Assembly (NCBI GenBank): GCA_036850595.1
Contig: CM072148.1
Span: 24,417,352 to 24,481,351, forward strand
Origin: Rhyacichthys aspro
Lineage: Eukaryota; Chordata; Actinopteri; Gobiiformes; Rhyacichthyidae
Direction: 5' to 3'
DNA: 64,000 nt
Numbering within the stretch: position 1 is the stretch's first letter; each line of letters opens with the position of its first letter. The notes below the pieces were generated by a model. The model was not told where the DNA came from. It saw nothing but the letters and a program-made list of their open reading frames with translations, and ran no database searches. The position numbers were made by a program, and so were the translations under genes. Below are positions 10,308-22,030 of this stretch, piece after piece.

Positions 10308-13202
10308 CTGCAAAGATATAACACAGTTCAGTCACACTAGGAAGATTTCCAGCTACTTTGGCCGGATATACTTGCTGTATACTTGCATCAATATGGATAC
10401 GCAAAATGATGATGCATGTTATCATATGCATAGCATTGGCAATGAAATGAACATGAATATGAACAAGCACGGTTTGTGAGGCAGATGCTACACCTGGCCT
10501 ACATACACATGATGTGTTCCTTTACTGTTTTTATTTTATGTCTTATCTCTTCTTGAGTCTTACTTGGCTCTGCCTTGTTGGTGATTTATAGGTCGGTAGG
10601 TAACATAAAGTATTGATGTATAGCTGTGGACTGAAAATATGCTCATACCTTGCGCATGTGCAGGGCAAAAGGCTCAGTCCAGCCATCAAATAGCTTCAGG
10701 AAGAGCAGTCCTTCCTGAGCTGGGATCTCATCTGCATCGTTAATGACAAACACATCGTCAGCCCTGGCTCCAACCACCCTGGACATGCCGTTTCGGGTCA
10801 GGAAAGTACGCAGGTAGTCATCAGCAATCCAGCCGTCCTGCCGGCCACCCTCCGGGAAATGGTCCAGAAATACATAAAGGATCTTGTGGCGGATATAGTC
10901 GTAGGTACCGTTCAGAAGGAGCCGGAGGAAACTGAACAGAGAACAAGCAGCCGCTGTTTAGTACAGTTCATTTCATTCAAACTCCTTCCAAGTTACTGAC
11001 ATTTACGTAATTTATCTCAGCTCCATCATGTTAAAAGGATTGAACACTGACACAATTGAAACGGACACTGTTACTGCTAAGGGAAATTGAGAGGGTGCTA
11101 AATGTACTGACCGGAATGTAGAATTAACAGTGAACGGGAGAAAAGTGCTAAAACTCATGTCATTCATCTTCAGCACATCCAAGTGGGAGCTTCTAAGAAC
11201 AATATCCTGCCATCGTTCACACAAATTCTAAAGACTGTTCTGGAGTCTCCACAGGATTATCTCCACGTGTAAAAGTTGGGGGGATTGTGACCTTCCCAAG
11301 AATCTCCTGTGTGGATGTGCCAAAGACATGGTGGGCTGATGGTGATGTGAGCCGAGAGCAGGGAGCTGAAGCCTCATACTCTCTGCAGCGGTTTGTATGG
11401 TTTGCTTTTGTTAGTTACACATGCAAATCAGCATAGTCTTTATTAACGCATTAATGTCCCACTTTGCACAACCCCCACTGCTCAGCAAAACCACCAGACT
11501 CTCTCCTGACATGAACAAACACAAACCCAGGGGACATCCTCCACACTTTTGGTGCACTTGTGAACACACAGCTCAAGAGAAAGTCTGAAGGAAGTTTTCC
11601 TGTCATTTTTCAGAAACCTGTGAAAAGGGCCTATGCCTCTGAGTTGTGGGAATACCTCAGTTTTAGAGAGTTTTAGGGAGAAGAATCTAGAGAGGGGAAA
11701 GTCTGGCCATCTTTGCTTTAAACTGCTGCTCTCCCGACCTGGCCTAAGCGGATGAAGATGGAATGGAATTGTAAAGGTGCCCAACCTTTACAGTTCCAAT
11801 CTCAGATGTGTGTGTTCTCACCTGAGAGGCCGTCTCTCTCCATAGGCAGTGAAGTTGGACTCACACACAATGAACAGGTCCACAGCCTTGGCTAGCTCAT
11901 GGAAGCGTACGTGCAGCAGATCAAACTCATGGTTGATATTGATGGCATTGATCACTCTGCGGGGCACTTCTCTTGGGGTGAGCCGTTCCTTGGTGGGCAG
12001 ATTGGAGTGGTACACCATGGTGGGGACCCCGCAGTAAGGGCCGTGCCAGCCGGGCCTGCACACGCACTTTACCAAGCGCTTCCCACCACCCCTTGACCTT
12101 GCCTTGGACTTTGGAGGAATAGATGGCTGCTGCGGGACCTCCAGAGGTTTGCGCTGTCCTGCTCGTGTACCCTCCACTGGCCCATTGGCTATAGCACCCC
12201 CTACCTTCCCAGGGTACTCCTTTGGGGTAGCCACCTCTGTGCCCTGCCTGAAGCATAGAGCTCCAGCTTTGGTGCGGGCAAAGTAAGGTGTTTTGTCATC
12301 TTGAAGCTGGTGCGTGCGTTTGTGCAGGTCCCCCATGGACTCCACGGTGTTTGAGTATCTTTCCTTGCGATGTTCTTTTCCTGCTATTGGGATTCCAGGC
12401 TTGGCTAGTTGGGGAGGACGGCTGGGGTTCAGCCCATTCTCATGATCTGGAAGTCTCTCCTTTGAAAACAAACATTTAATTTATTTAGAGAAAGTTGAGA
12501 CAGTTGATTAGTACAAAGTAAGAAGTCCCCTTTTCACTTTGAGGGGTTGTATAAACTGTGTTTCCATTAAGTAGCATCCTATGGGAGATTTTTTCTAGAG
12601 TGGGAGATTTTTTCTAGAGTTTTTCAGTTTTGTTAATGCCAATGAATCAGAGGTTTTGCTCAAGTTTAATGCAATGTAGTCGGCTAATGTAGTTTTACAA
12701 ATTAATCCAGAGATGTCTGATATTGGTGTCTAAAACAGACACAGTTGTATTGTACTGCTTCAGTAGAAGCATGCCTTTGAGTAGATGGACTTACCCCTGG
12801 AGGGTCTTGATTCTGGCTTTCCTCTGGTTTCTCCCATGGGCGCGGGGGTGCGGGCTGTTCCTTGACTCTCATCTGCACTCCTGCACTGCCCACCCCACCC
12901 CCACCACCAACCAGGACACCCTCTATCCCCAGCGCTGTTCCCCGCACCGATGTGACTCTAGTGTTGGCTGGGTGGAGCATGGGTGGTGGAGGGGCCTCCT
13001 CAGGGTAGGTTGGATGTGGGGTGGCTGCCACACCCTTCTCTTTCCAGAAGAAGCCCGTGACCATGATAAAGGACTTGATGTTGGGGTAGGGGGCTGAGAG
13101 CTCGCGCAGCAGCGACACATAGTGCAGGGCCTTGTAGTAGTGCAGGAAAGAGATGACACACAGGCCCACAGTGCACAGCAGGAAAACCCGGTGCCGCCGC
13201 AT
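9810..13202 (-). CDS. mgat3: Beta-1,4-mannosyl-glycoprotein 4-beta-N-acetylglucosaminyltransferase (GnT-III)
   Basis: Golgi type II membrane enzyme of glycosyltransferase family 17. It adds the bisecting GlcNAc in beta-1,4 linkage to the core beta-mannose of N-glycans, using UDP-GlcNAc. Four coding exons, 13202-12795, 12459-11822, 10931-10649 and 10307-9810, join in frame to 608 residues ending at TAA 9812-9810. All junctions have GT/AG ends; donors include GGG|GTAAGT and CAG|GTGAGA. In order: short cytosolic tail, membrane anchor (about residues 4-23), Pro/Gly-rich stem, cysteine-rich CVCRPGWHGPYCG segment (about 268-279), catalytic region with VINDADEIP (411-419), and a Trp-rich C-terminal part. 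Potential N-glycosylation sites are N338, N356 and N494. Human MGAT3 is 533 residues with its coding region in one exon; the longer stem and the introns are differences. Fish often have two paralogues (a and b); which one this is cannot be decided here. Confidence 0.96.
10649..10931 (-). CDS. mgat3: mgat3 coding exon 3 (DADE-containing core)
   Basis: The acceptor CTGTTCAG|TTTCC continues the phase-2 codon, and the donor is CGCAAG|GTATGAGC (phase 0). It encodes the NGT sequon, YVFLDHFPEGGRQDGWIADD, and VINDADEIPA, the acidic cluster expected to bind the metal-nucleotide sugar in this family. Confidence 0.94.
11822..12459 (-). CDS. mgat3: mgat3 coding exon 2 (stem to start of catalytic domain)
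   Basis: The acceptor is TTTTCAAAG|GAGAGA and the donor CTCAG|GTGAGAAC (phase 2). Residues 137-348 include ARTKAGALCF, the cysteine-rich CVCRPGWHGPYCGVP motif, and the strongly conserved PTKERL..REVPRRVINAI block, followed by VCESNFTAYGE with a glycosylation sequon. Confidence 0.93.
12795..13202 (-). CDS. mgat3: mgat3 coding exon 1 (cytosolic tail, anchor, stem)
   Basis: The start ATG at 13202 follows an acceptor, TTGTCAG|GATAAG, with the exon beginning at 13208. It encodes MRRHRVFLLCTVGLCVISFL, the signal anchor, and then a stem with a long glycine run (GGGGG) and proline-rich text absent from my recollection of the mammalian protein. It ends in phase 0 at GGG|GTAAGT after 136 codons. Confidence 0.92.
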
Positions 13203-13208
13203 CTTATC

Positions 13209-15013
13209 CTGACAACACAAACAACACCGAGAGCTCAGGTCAGACATACGGTTGGTGTTTGTGCTTTAAGCCAGCCCTGATTAAAGCTAGAACTAGATAT
13301 TATTCAATGCTGATAGGAAAAAAAAAAAAAAAAATTCAAGGTTTCTGTTCAACACTGTAGCCAGACTGAGGAACAGTAACAGCTCTGTAGAATCTAGCAT
13401 CCCTTTAACTATTAGCTGTGATAACTTCATCCAGTTCTTCAATAATAAAATAATCACAATTAAGAATAAAATAAATAAAATCCACCCCACACAATAGTGC
13501 CCCATCAGTAGAGGCCCAAATCAAACCATTTATATATTACCATTTATAATGTTAGACTGCTTCACCCCTGTAGACCAAGCTGAATCATTATTTCCTCTAA
13601 AACTTAACCTTGTATCTTAGACCTGATCCCTTCCAAACTCTTTAAAGAGGTTTTCCCTTTTCTTTGGAAACAGGTTATCTCCTACAATCCTTTAAAAAAT
13701 GCAGTTATTGAACTTCCTCAACTCAGTCCTATATATCTAGATATTGTTTTGTTGAATATTGTGATAAGAGTTTTTGTTGGCAAAAAATGTAGTTTTAGTT
13801 GTTTTGATGTTGTAGCTCCATCTTCTCTTTTGGTAGCCAAGTTCACGTTATCACACACCTTCTTTCTTAGCCAGTGCTTTTGAGGCTACATGTGACAATG
13901 TGAGGTCCTTCATTAGATTAGAATGTCTGCCACTGACGTGGAGAGACTCTTTCTTCCAGGGCATAAGTTCCATAAACATTCTTGCCTTTCATCTCAGCGA
14001 GGGAAAAGTAGTGCTTATACTACCAGTTTGCCGGTGCAACACTACAGTTCAGATAAGGCATTCACCACCACATTGTGCCATTCAGTAGGAATAGGTTTGC
14101 ATACATTTTATGATTTAAACTATTTCTATTGCAACCTGAAAAGGGTGTGATTCTATACTTCTGTGAGGTATAAAGGTATTATAAAGCAAAAATACTTTAC
14201 TTTAGAAGGAAGAGTTTGGGCCTTTCGAAACCACTCGATGTGTCCCCATTTACTATGTGAGGTGTGAAACAGGCAGCAGACCTATGCCATGGTAACCTAA
14301 TAATGCAACAATGAGCTAGCTCTTGCACAACCGGCCCTTCTGGTTAGTGATTCACAGAATTAAACTGCACTTCCTGAGGTCAATAAAGGTGTGCCAGGTG
14401 TGCCAGCCTAGCCGACCCACTTAACACACAGTGATCTGTAGCAGTGCACAAAGTCATACTCAGATAAGCTCAAGCGCTCATTTATGTTACAGACACTAGG
14501 GACACAGGGCTGCTTCTTACTGCCACAGTAGAATAGCTCTATTGTCTATTGACTTTCAGGAAACAAAGACGTTTTGTAGAATTTATGCCCCTCTATTTCA
14601 CAGAGCAGTGTGCGTTAATCATACGCCCCAGACAGCTGCAGAAATGGCTGATGAAGTTAACAACTGACCAATGCACCTCAGCACACAGGCCTTAGGGGTA
14701 GGGGCCTTAAAGAGACTACAACTCAGAGACCCTTTCTGGACTGAGTCCTCAGATGTGTTTATATCAAAGCTGTGAAAGCAAGTTTCTGTTTCTGATAACA
14801 GCTCTGCTGAAACATATCAATACAAAATATTTAGGAAAGAACATAGAGACCAAGTTAAATTAAAACTGCAAGCAGTGATAAAGGGCCCCGAAGAGTCCCC
14901 GTGCATCAGAGAGCAAGAGCACAGAGCACCCACTTTTGTAAGCTCAATCTGAGAAATAAATGTACCAAATTGGAATAAAGGTATTAAACTCTCATTAAAA
15001 ATGAAATCTTGAT
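13209..15013 (-). other. mgat3 first intron, 3' part; nothing else seen
   Basis: Unique-looking AT-rich intron sequence with a 14-base A run near 13320. No coding frame of interest. Confidence 0.4.
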
Positions 15014-15200
15014 TAAAACTGGCCGTCCTCCTGTTGGTGACAGGGGCCAAAAGTGTGTTCCATTTGGTTCCACACCCCACGTCCTCCCAAGTACTGAGTC
15101 AAAATGGCCAAAACACTAAGGATGCATCTGTGTGTCCTTCGAGGACTTTCCCTACCCACAACGCACCGCAAGTGTTTTGAAAAAGGTGGTGGGAAAAGAG
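15014..15200 (-). repeat. Dispersed repeat, copy 2 (inverted)
   Basis: Reverse-complement match to 4425-4630. Shared words include CCATTTGGTTCCACACCCCA and GGATGCATCTGTGTGTCC. The match runs out at about 15190, just before the homopolymer block begins. Confidence 0.6.
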
Positions 15201-15217
15201 GGGTGGCTTTTAGGGGG

Positions 15218-16015
<798 letters not shown>

Positions 16016-17158
16016 CTTTTGCAACTATAAACAATATACAACCTCCATAGACAATCTCTTTGCACACTTAAGCTCAGCACTTCTATCAGACAGGCACACA
16101 CTTGACTGGACTGGTAAGATGAAGAACCAAATGACTGACTCCACCATCAACATAGCTACCTGAGGAAGGAAGCCTCTTCTGTTATATGTCAATATCAACA
16201 ATATCAACATCGTTTTGACATCGTCTACTATGTTTACCAGCTCAGCCGCAAAAAGGCAACACTGGGCCACACTTGGGTCAGAGTCAGAACATCGCAGACA
16301 GAGAGTGGGGGTAGCTTCTATTTTGGCAGCTCAGAGGATTGTTAGTGTGACAGAAATACCACACAGAGCAGTCAGAGTGAGTGTGAGATCAAGGGCAGCC
16401 CAGGACACTCCCGCTGGAATAATGAGGAAGTAAAAGCAGGAAACCACACACGAGGAAGAGATAACTGCACTGTAGCGGTGCACATGAGACTTTACTACAG
16501 ACTCCTCTCTCGATATTAGAAAAGCCTTCAACAAGCGTTGGGACAACAGTGTGTCAGAGTGAGCTTTGATAAATCCTGTTTCCTCCAAACAACATAGCTC
16601 GGAATGGCACAGGTCATAACAGCCCAGCTCAGAACGGCACACTTATATTTATCCGGGAGCACACTGTAGCCTCTCCACGGCTCAAACTCAAACTCTTGTT
16701 CACAGCCTGCTTTGTGTTTTTTGGTGTGGATGTAATCGCTGCTTAATTACAGAAAAGCAGAGTTTTCCTCTGAGAGCAAGGTTTTAGCAGACAAAGATGA
16801 AACAGTAAAGTTTATTGTTGTTTGCAAAATTGACATTTGTTCTTTTTCTTTATAAATCTGTGGTTTTCATGTCAGCAGTTTTATCCAGTGTAACTCCTTG
16901 TGGATTATATATCACAATAAAGCTGTATATGCTGCAAGGGCTTTTAATTTGAGAGGTTTGCTACCTTTTCATGTTTTGACTTTATGTTCTCCTGTTGTTC
17001 CATGCCGTTTTTCAGTGTGCCCCCATGTGCTTTATTTGGAAAATTGTCAGATGTTATTTCAATACATTTTTGGATGGATATTGTGACACAACCCCTAAGA
17101 TCCACCCATCCCTTTTGCCAATGCATAGCTAACATTAACAACATATCATTATATTTAT

Positions 17159-17160
<2 letters not shown>
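16016..17160. other. mgat3 intron sequence, nothing recognised
   Basis: Ordinary AT-rich intron. The minus-strand frame at 16331-16642 resembles no family and has no splice or repeat context. Confidence 0.35.
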
Positions 17161-17195
<35 letters not shown>

Positions 17196-17230
17196 TATAT
17201 ATATATATATATATATATATAGATATATAT

Positions 17231-17272
<42 letters not shown>

Positions 17273-17310
17273 TAAATTATATATAAATTATATATATAAT
17301 ATATATATAT

Positions 17311-17404
<94 letters not shown>
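17161..17404. repeat. AT microsatellite, about 244 bp
   Basis: Long AT dinucleotide tract with a few AG and AATT interruptions. Frames reading Tyr-Ile repeats across it are artefacts of the repeat. Confidence 0.95.
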
Positions 17405-17406
<2 letters not shown>

Positions 17407-17636
17407 ATAATTAGGGTAAAAAGTTGCATCACTTTGCTTTAACTTTTCCATGCAAGAAACAATTGAATCTGTTAACACTAAGGACTTGAGTGTAATTACA
17501 CTATACAACTTTCATTGTAAAAGATCAAAGAGCTGGTGATGTTGGTTGCCTTTTCAGAGAAAAACATGGAGCAGTTCTTCTCACTTCTCAGGATTTATTG
17601 TCTACACTGCATAAATACAACACAGAACTTGTGACA

Positions 17637-18530
17637 TTAAAGGTCCCATATTATGCTAAATCGACTTTTCTGAGCTTTTAACCATGTTCTAACGTTGTTT
17701 CTACCTCAAACACATACCCAAAGTTGTGTTTTGTTTCATTCGCACATGTTTGAGTAATTTATTTAGTTTGAGCTACAGTCCTTTCAACGAGCTGTTTCAC
17801 GCAATGACGTCAATATGTGAAATAAACCACTCCTCTCCAGTAAGTGCTCCTCCACACTCCTTCAGTCCCTCTCTCCTGCACTGTCAACAAGTGCCGTGCT
17901 CTGCAGCTCAGACGCACAAAGAAGCATCACTGCTACTGTGTTAGCTTACTTACCGTCAATACTTTTACTTTACTTTCAATACACTGCACAACAGCTACCT
18001 TAGGAGTCTCCAGGCAGCATACACTCTCAACTTCAGCAGGCATTGTAAGGCCATTTCCACATGTGCACCTATAAACAGAAGCAGTTAACACATGATATGC
18101 TACGGGCTACACCATAGAAACATACACAATAAATAGATTCTCATTTACCAAGCAGAAACGTCTTGTAGAAGCCTTCGAGGTTTTTGTGTTTGCTCATGTT
18201 CTTCAAACTCAGAGTCAGACTCTGGGTCGAAGATATACGGTTCAGTTACTCTCAAAGCCATTGCTGAAAAAGTTATTACTACGATGTACCGTGTTTACTT
18301 CAGTCTGTTTCCAGCGCAGCGCTAGCGTGACGTCATGAGTGGGCGGAGCCAACACGGGAGAGCTAAGCCTTAAAGTGACAGCGCCAAATCAGACCGTTCA
18401 CTTTGGACTCTTGATGAGAGCTCATTCAAACCTTAGATAATTATTGTGTGTTTCATGTTGCAAAACGTGATATGGTAACCAACATGTATCCAAAATACAC
18501 TGTATAATGTTCAAAATAATATAGGACCTT
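17637..18530 (-). mobile_element. TTAA-associated element, copy A, carrying a P2RX7-ballast-like exon
   Basis: The left end reads TTAAAGGTCCCATATTATGCT and the right end AATATAGGACCTTA, inverted relatives of each other. The element is the reverse complement of the copy at 34020-35737, which has TTAA on both sides. TTAA targets are used by piggyBac and Kolobok transposons; the right TTAA is not intact here. The minus strand carries two exon-like pieces (see the next entry). The element sits in the first intron of mgat3, in the same orientation as the gene. Confidence 0.65.
17957..18261 (-). pseudogene. Two-exon P2RX7 C-terminal (ballast)-like remnant, copy A
   Basis: From ATG 18261 the minus strand reads MALRVTEPYIFDPESDSE.. 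to QDVSA, ending at a TG|GTAAATG donor (18149). A TTTATAG acceptor opens the next exon at 18068, giving WCTCGN..TMPAEVESVCCLETPK, which can end at an AAG|GTAGCT donor. The pattern W-C-x-C-G followed by E-x(3)-CC resembles the Zn-binding ballast domain at the P2X7 receptor C-terminus, a module also found alone in many fish genes. The third cysteine of the CxCGxC motif is Gly here. No receptor channel domain is present. The assignment rests on motif recollection. Confidence 0.5.
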
Positions 18531-21399
18531 AGTAGACCTTAATAGCAAATCCTTAAAATGAAGAAATTGGCACAGCTATATGAACATGTAAAGAAACTGT
18601 TGAATGTTTACTACAGTAGTATACTGCCACTATACATCAGATTTACAGTTACTTTTATATCAATCATTGGTAATGCAGTCAAGAGGCTTCAGATAGGATT
18701 TATCAAATATAAATATCATATATCAAATATAAACCAAGCTCAGTGAAAACACAAGTCCAAACTGTGCTGAACAACTTCAGTGGAAAGAAACCAGCAATTT
18801 TCCACCGCAGTCCACTCCGAGCATAAGTGATGGGAAAATAAATTGCAGATATTTTTTTTTAAACAGAATTTTGGTTGATAGGTTTGATTGACATAAATGA
18901 CACTTTCCAAATATTGTCTTTATTCTATGAGAAAAAAAGTTAAACAATAATGTGTTAATGAAATAGTGTCTGAGAAAAATCATGTAGTTTGATTTATTTT
19001 TTGCACTGCACCAACAACTGGAAGATGGAACTGAACCTCACACCTTTGTGTTGGGGCAGTACGAAAGAATACAGACCAGAAAGTGGCCGAATAAGAGGAC
19101 AATTACATGTGTTAGAAGAGACCCCTCGTCAGTTCAGCTGGAAGTATATCGGAGCCCACAACACACACTTCCTGATTTTCTGGTCTGCCTAGATCTTCAT
19201 CAAAAGTTGCTGAAGCAGAGCAAGCAGCTTCCTGTAGTGTCTCAACTGTTAAACTACATTTGTGTACTTGTTGAAACAGATATGAGGAGCTCATTATTCA
19301 GTTCAATCAGTTCAGTGTAATGTAAAAACATGCTTTACCATCATAGGCCAGACCTTACCCACACCTCCTGACTGGAGAACCACTTTGGTCCACAGACACT
19401 CACCATTCATTCTTTTTACAGCAGACTGCCACTGATATAACTTCCATTAATTTTTATGTATGTGAACAAATGTGAGTGACTCATCAGAATATAAGTTCTA
19501 CTCACAGTAGAAATCTTTGCAAATTCTGATGAGGACACTTCCTGGCTCACCCAATTGTTCACTTTGAAAATTAATCAAAGTGGTTTTATGACTGAGGGGG
19601 ACTGAGGCTAAAACAGGGGATCCTGTTCTGGCTATTGCTCTTAGAAGCACCTTTATTGAGTCAGACATATTGTTGAAGCAGGGCTAACGTGCAGAAGGTT
19701 GTCCAAATGCAAAGATGTACAAACTTAAACATTAATGTTCACTTGCCCTAAATAGTTCACTTGGTCTGTGCAGAGATCACCCAACTCAGTGTCCCAGAGG
19801 CAAAAGATAAAAAGACAACCCAGTGCTGTCAAATGAAGTCCCATGTTTAAGTCCAAAACATGTATGACTATGAAAATCTGCCACTGATAACAAACCTAGC
19901 CCACTGAGCTAACAAACACAGCTAAAACACAGCTACTGTAGAGTGTGCTGGTTTTCATCTGATCGACCACTGTCTGAGCCCAGAGACCACAGAGTCAGAG
20001 CATCCGTCTGGACCCATACCACCTGTGACATCTGCTATGGGATAAACATGACCATGACCATGACGTAACAGAGTCAGTAGTACATATTCTTCCTGTATTG
20101 TTTTAGGGTACAGTATGCAAAGGATGTAGCATGTTTTGGGGCAAAAAAAAAATCAACATATGGTTTAGTGTATTCAAGAGAGAAAACAAGTTATCTTCAC
20201 AAGGATCAGCTCAGTGTTTTCAAAAATATCAGACCTGGATCTAGAGAAAAATTGGGACAGTGTCAAAAATAGCAGCGTCAGACTATGGCAAACACCTCTG
20301 CTACTTTAAATAAAAACACTGTACCACAACAAAATATCACCCTCGCAAGTAAACAAATAGCTAAAGTGACTGAAACTGTCAAAATATCCAGTATTTTCAT
20401 CAGATCTATGCACTTGCACCACATCACATTTTATTTACTCATTCTGTTACTTCAACCTTCAAGTGGCACCAATTGAAATGACACTTGGTTTAGGAAATGG
20501 GAGTGAAATCAGTTTGGGTATGTAACAGAAGCCTATATGAAAATGAATGTGTTTTGTACACTTTGATGGGAAGACCCCTAATTACTATTCTGCATTACAT
20601 ATATAGTAGAGTAGACTTTTATTCAAACAAGATTACATTTAATCTGGGTTTACAGGAAAAGTAAAGTTAATTTAATTGCTAATGTGGAGAATAGAAAGCG
20701 ATTTTAACTGGTTTAAAGTTGAACGGGCCTTAGTATGATGGTATTGTTGCAGTTGTGTGGTGTATATTCCAGTCACACACTGACAGGGCTTTAGACAGAC
20801 TGTTGGCTCCTGTTCTTTCCTGCCTCAATAGGACGCTGCAAATATCACTGACCTAAAATGGCCTCCTATAACTTACTGATTACCACCTAAACCAGGTGTG
20901 GCTCTTTATATGGTTCCAACCTGATGACTGGCTTGTACAGGGTTGTTGAATCACTAAAACAAAGGTGTTAAGTATGCACAATGCACCTGTAATATACAAT
21001 ATCCAGAAAATGTATGTTATGTCACATCCACAATATGGAAACAGACACTTGGATATCAGATCTGGGAGACATGGAGGGATTACCTGAGCTAACCCTCCAC
21101 ACTCAGCCCTGGATCCGCAAGGCACTTGTTCAGGGGTAAAGGAACAGCTCCAGACCAGATGTGAGGCATATCTGCACCAGTGTATCCTCTGCTCAGCAGC
21201 TACACTTTCAGGAAAATATTTTTACCAACCGGCAGTGATAGAAACGGGGGAAGGTAGGCCTATCTCCCAGCAATGATGCTCCTGGTGCAGGGCCTACCGT
21301 AACACTCACAGTTTGTTAACCAATTCAGCGACTAACTAACGCATTCGAAGCTTTAAAGCATCTGGGGAAAAGCGACAGTTCTACGCATGACAACCCCTC
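18531..21399. other. mgat3 intron 1, 5' part, nothing recognised
   Basis: AT-rich intron. Short frames at 19048-19320 and 20285-20476 resemble nothing known and show no splice context. Confidence 0.35.
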
Positions 21400-22030
21400 A
21401 GGCTACAGAAAGGCCTCGTATCAACACAACCTTTAGCGATGCCAGGCTCCGACCCCTCCTCCCGTAACCCCCAGCCTCCACACAGCAGTGCCCCGTGTCT
21501 CACCCATCTGAGCCCGCGGTGTTACAGCTTCATGTTGAGTCTACGGCATCGCGTTGAGGCTGGGCTTGATGACGGCCGCCGCTGCACGGATGCTGCTCTT
21601 GGGGTGAGCTGAGCCGTCTGTCCTGAAGAAAATCCAGAGCAGAGAGGATGGCGGTTGGGTCTGTGCTCGAGAGATGTCTTCGTTTCGCCCTGTGTCCTGT
21701 TTACAAGCCACTGGAGCCTCCTCCCTGCCCCCGATGCGTCGCTTCTCTTCCGCACCAGCGCTGACGCTTTTCCGCTCGATCCAAACGAAGATTAATTCTC
21801 TTTCTATTTCATCCTCTACATGGCCTGCCTCGGACGCACGAAGGTGGAGCTGTAAGCGCGGAGAAGGTGAAAGGAAACGCGGGGAGTAAGAGGCGGAGTC
21901 CCACGGAACAGAGCCCTCCCCGTCGGACTGCTGCAGACTCCAGCCACAGGGCACACGGCTCTGGGCCAAAAACAAAGAAGGGAAACTGGGGTTGGCGGTC
22001 ACAGTCACATCTGTCCTGCAGGAGGCGCTC
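21400..22030 (-). promoter_or_regulatory. mgat3: CpG island, probable mgat3 promoter and 5' noncoding exon
   Basis: This block is far richer in G+C and CpG than anything nearby. It lies upstream of, and on the correct side of, mgat3, and human MGAT3 also has a separate 5' noncoding exon. On the minus strand a consensus donor, CAGATGG|GTGAGACAC, occurs at 21504/21503 and could splice to the acceptor before 13208. The short frames on both strands here look like base-composition artefacts. A LINE abuts the upstream edge at about 22030. Promoter function and start site are inferred. Confidence 0.6.

Noticed and set aside
11482..11784. 100-codon minus-strand frame between mgat3 exons 2 and 3
   Set aside because: It lies wholly within an mgat3 intron, does not align with any part of GnT-III, and lacks splice borders.
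17155..17508. 117-codon minus-strand frame rich in Tyr-Ile
   Set aside because: It reads through an AT microsatellite.
17641..18261. A real P2X7 receptor gene
   Set aside because: Only two short ballast-like exons are present, in two inverted copies with transposon termini; no channel domain or transmembrane segments.
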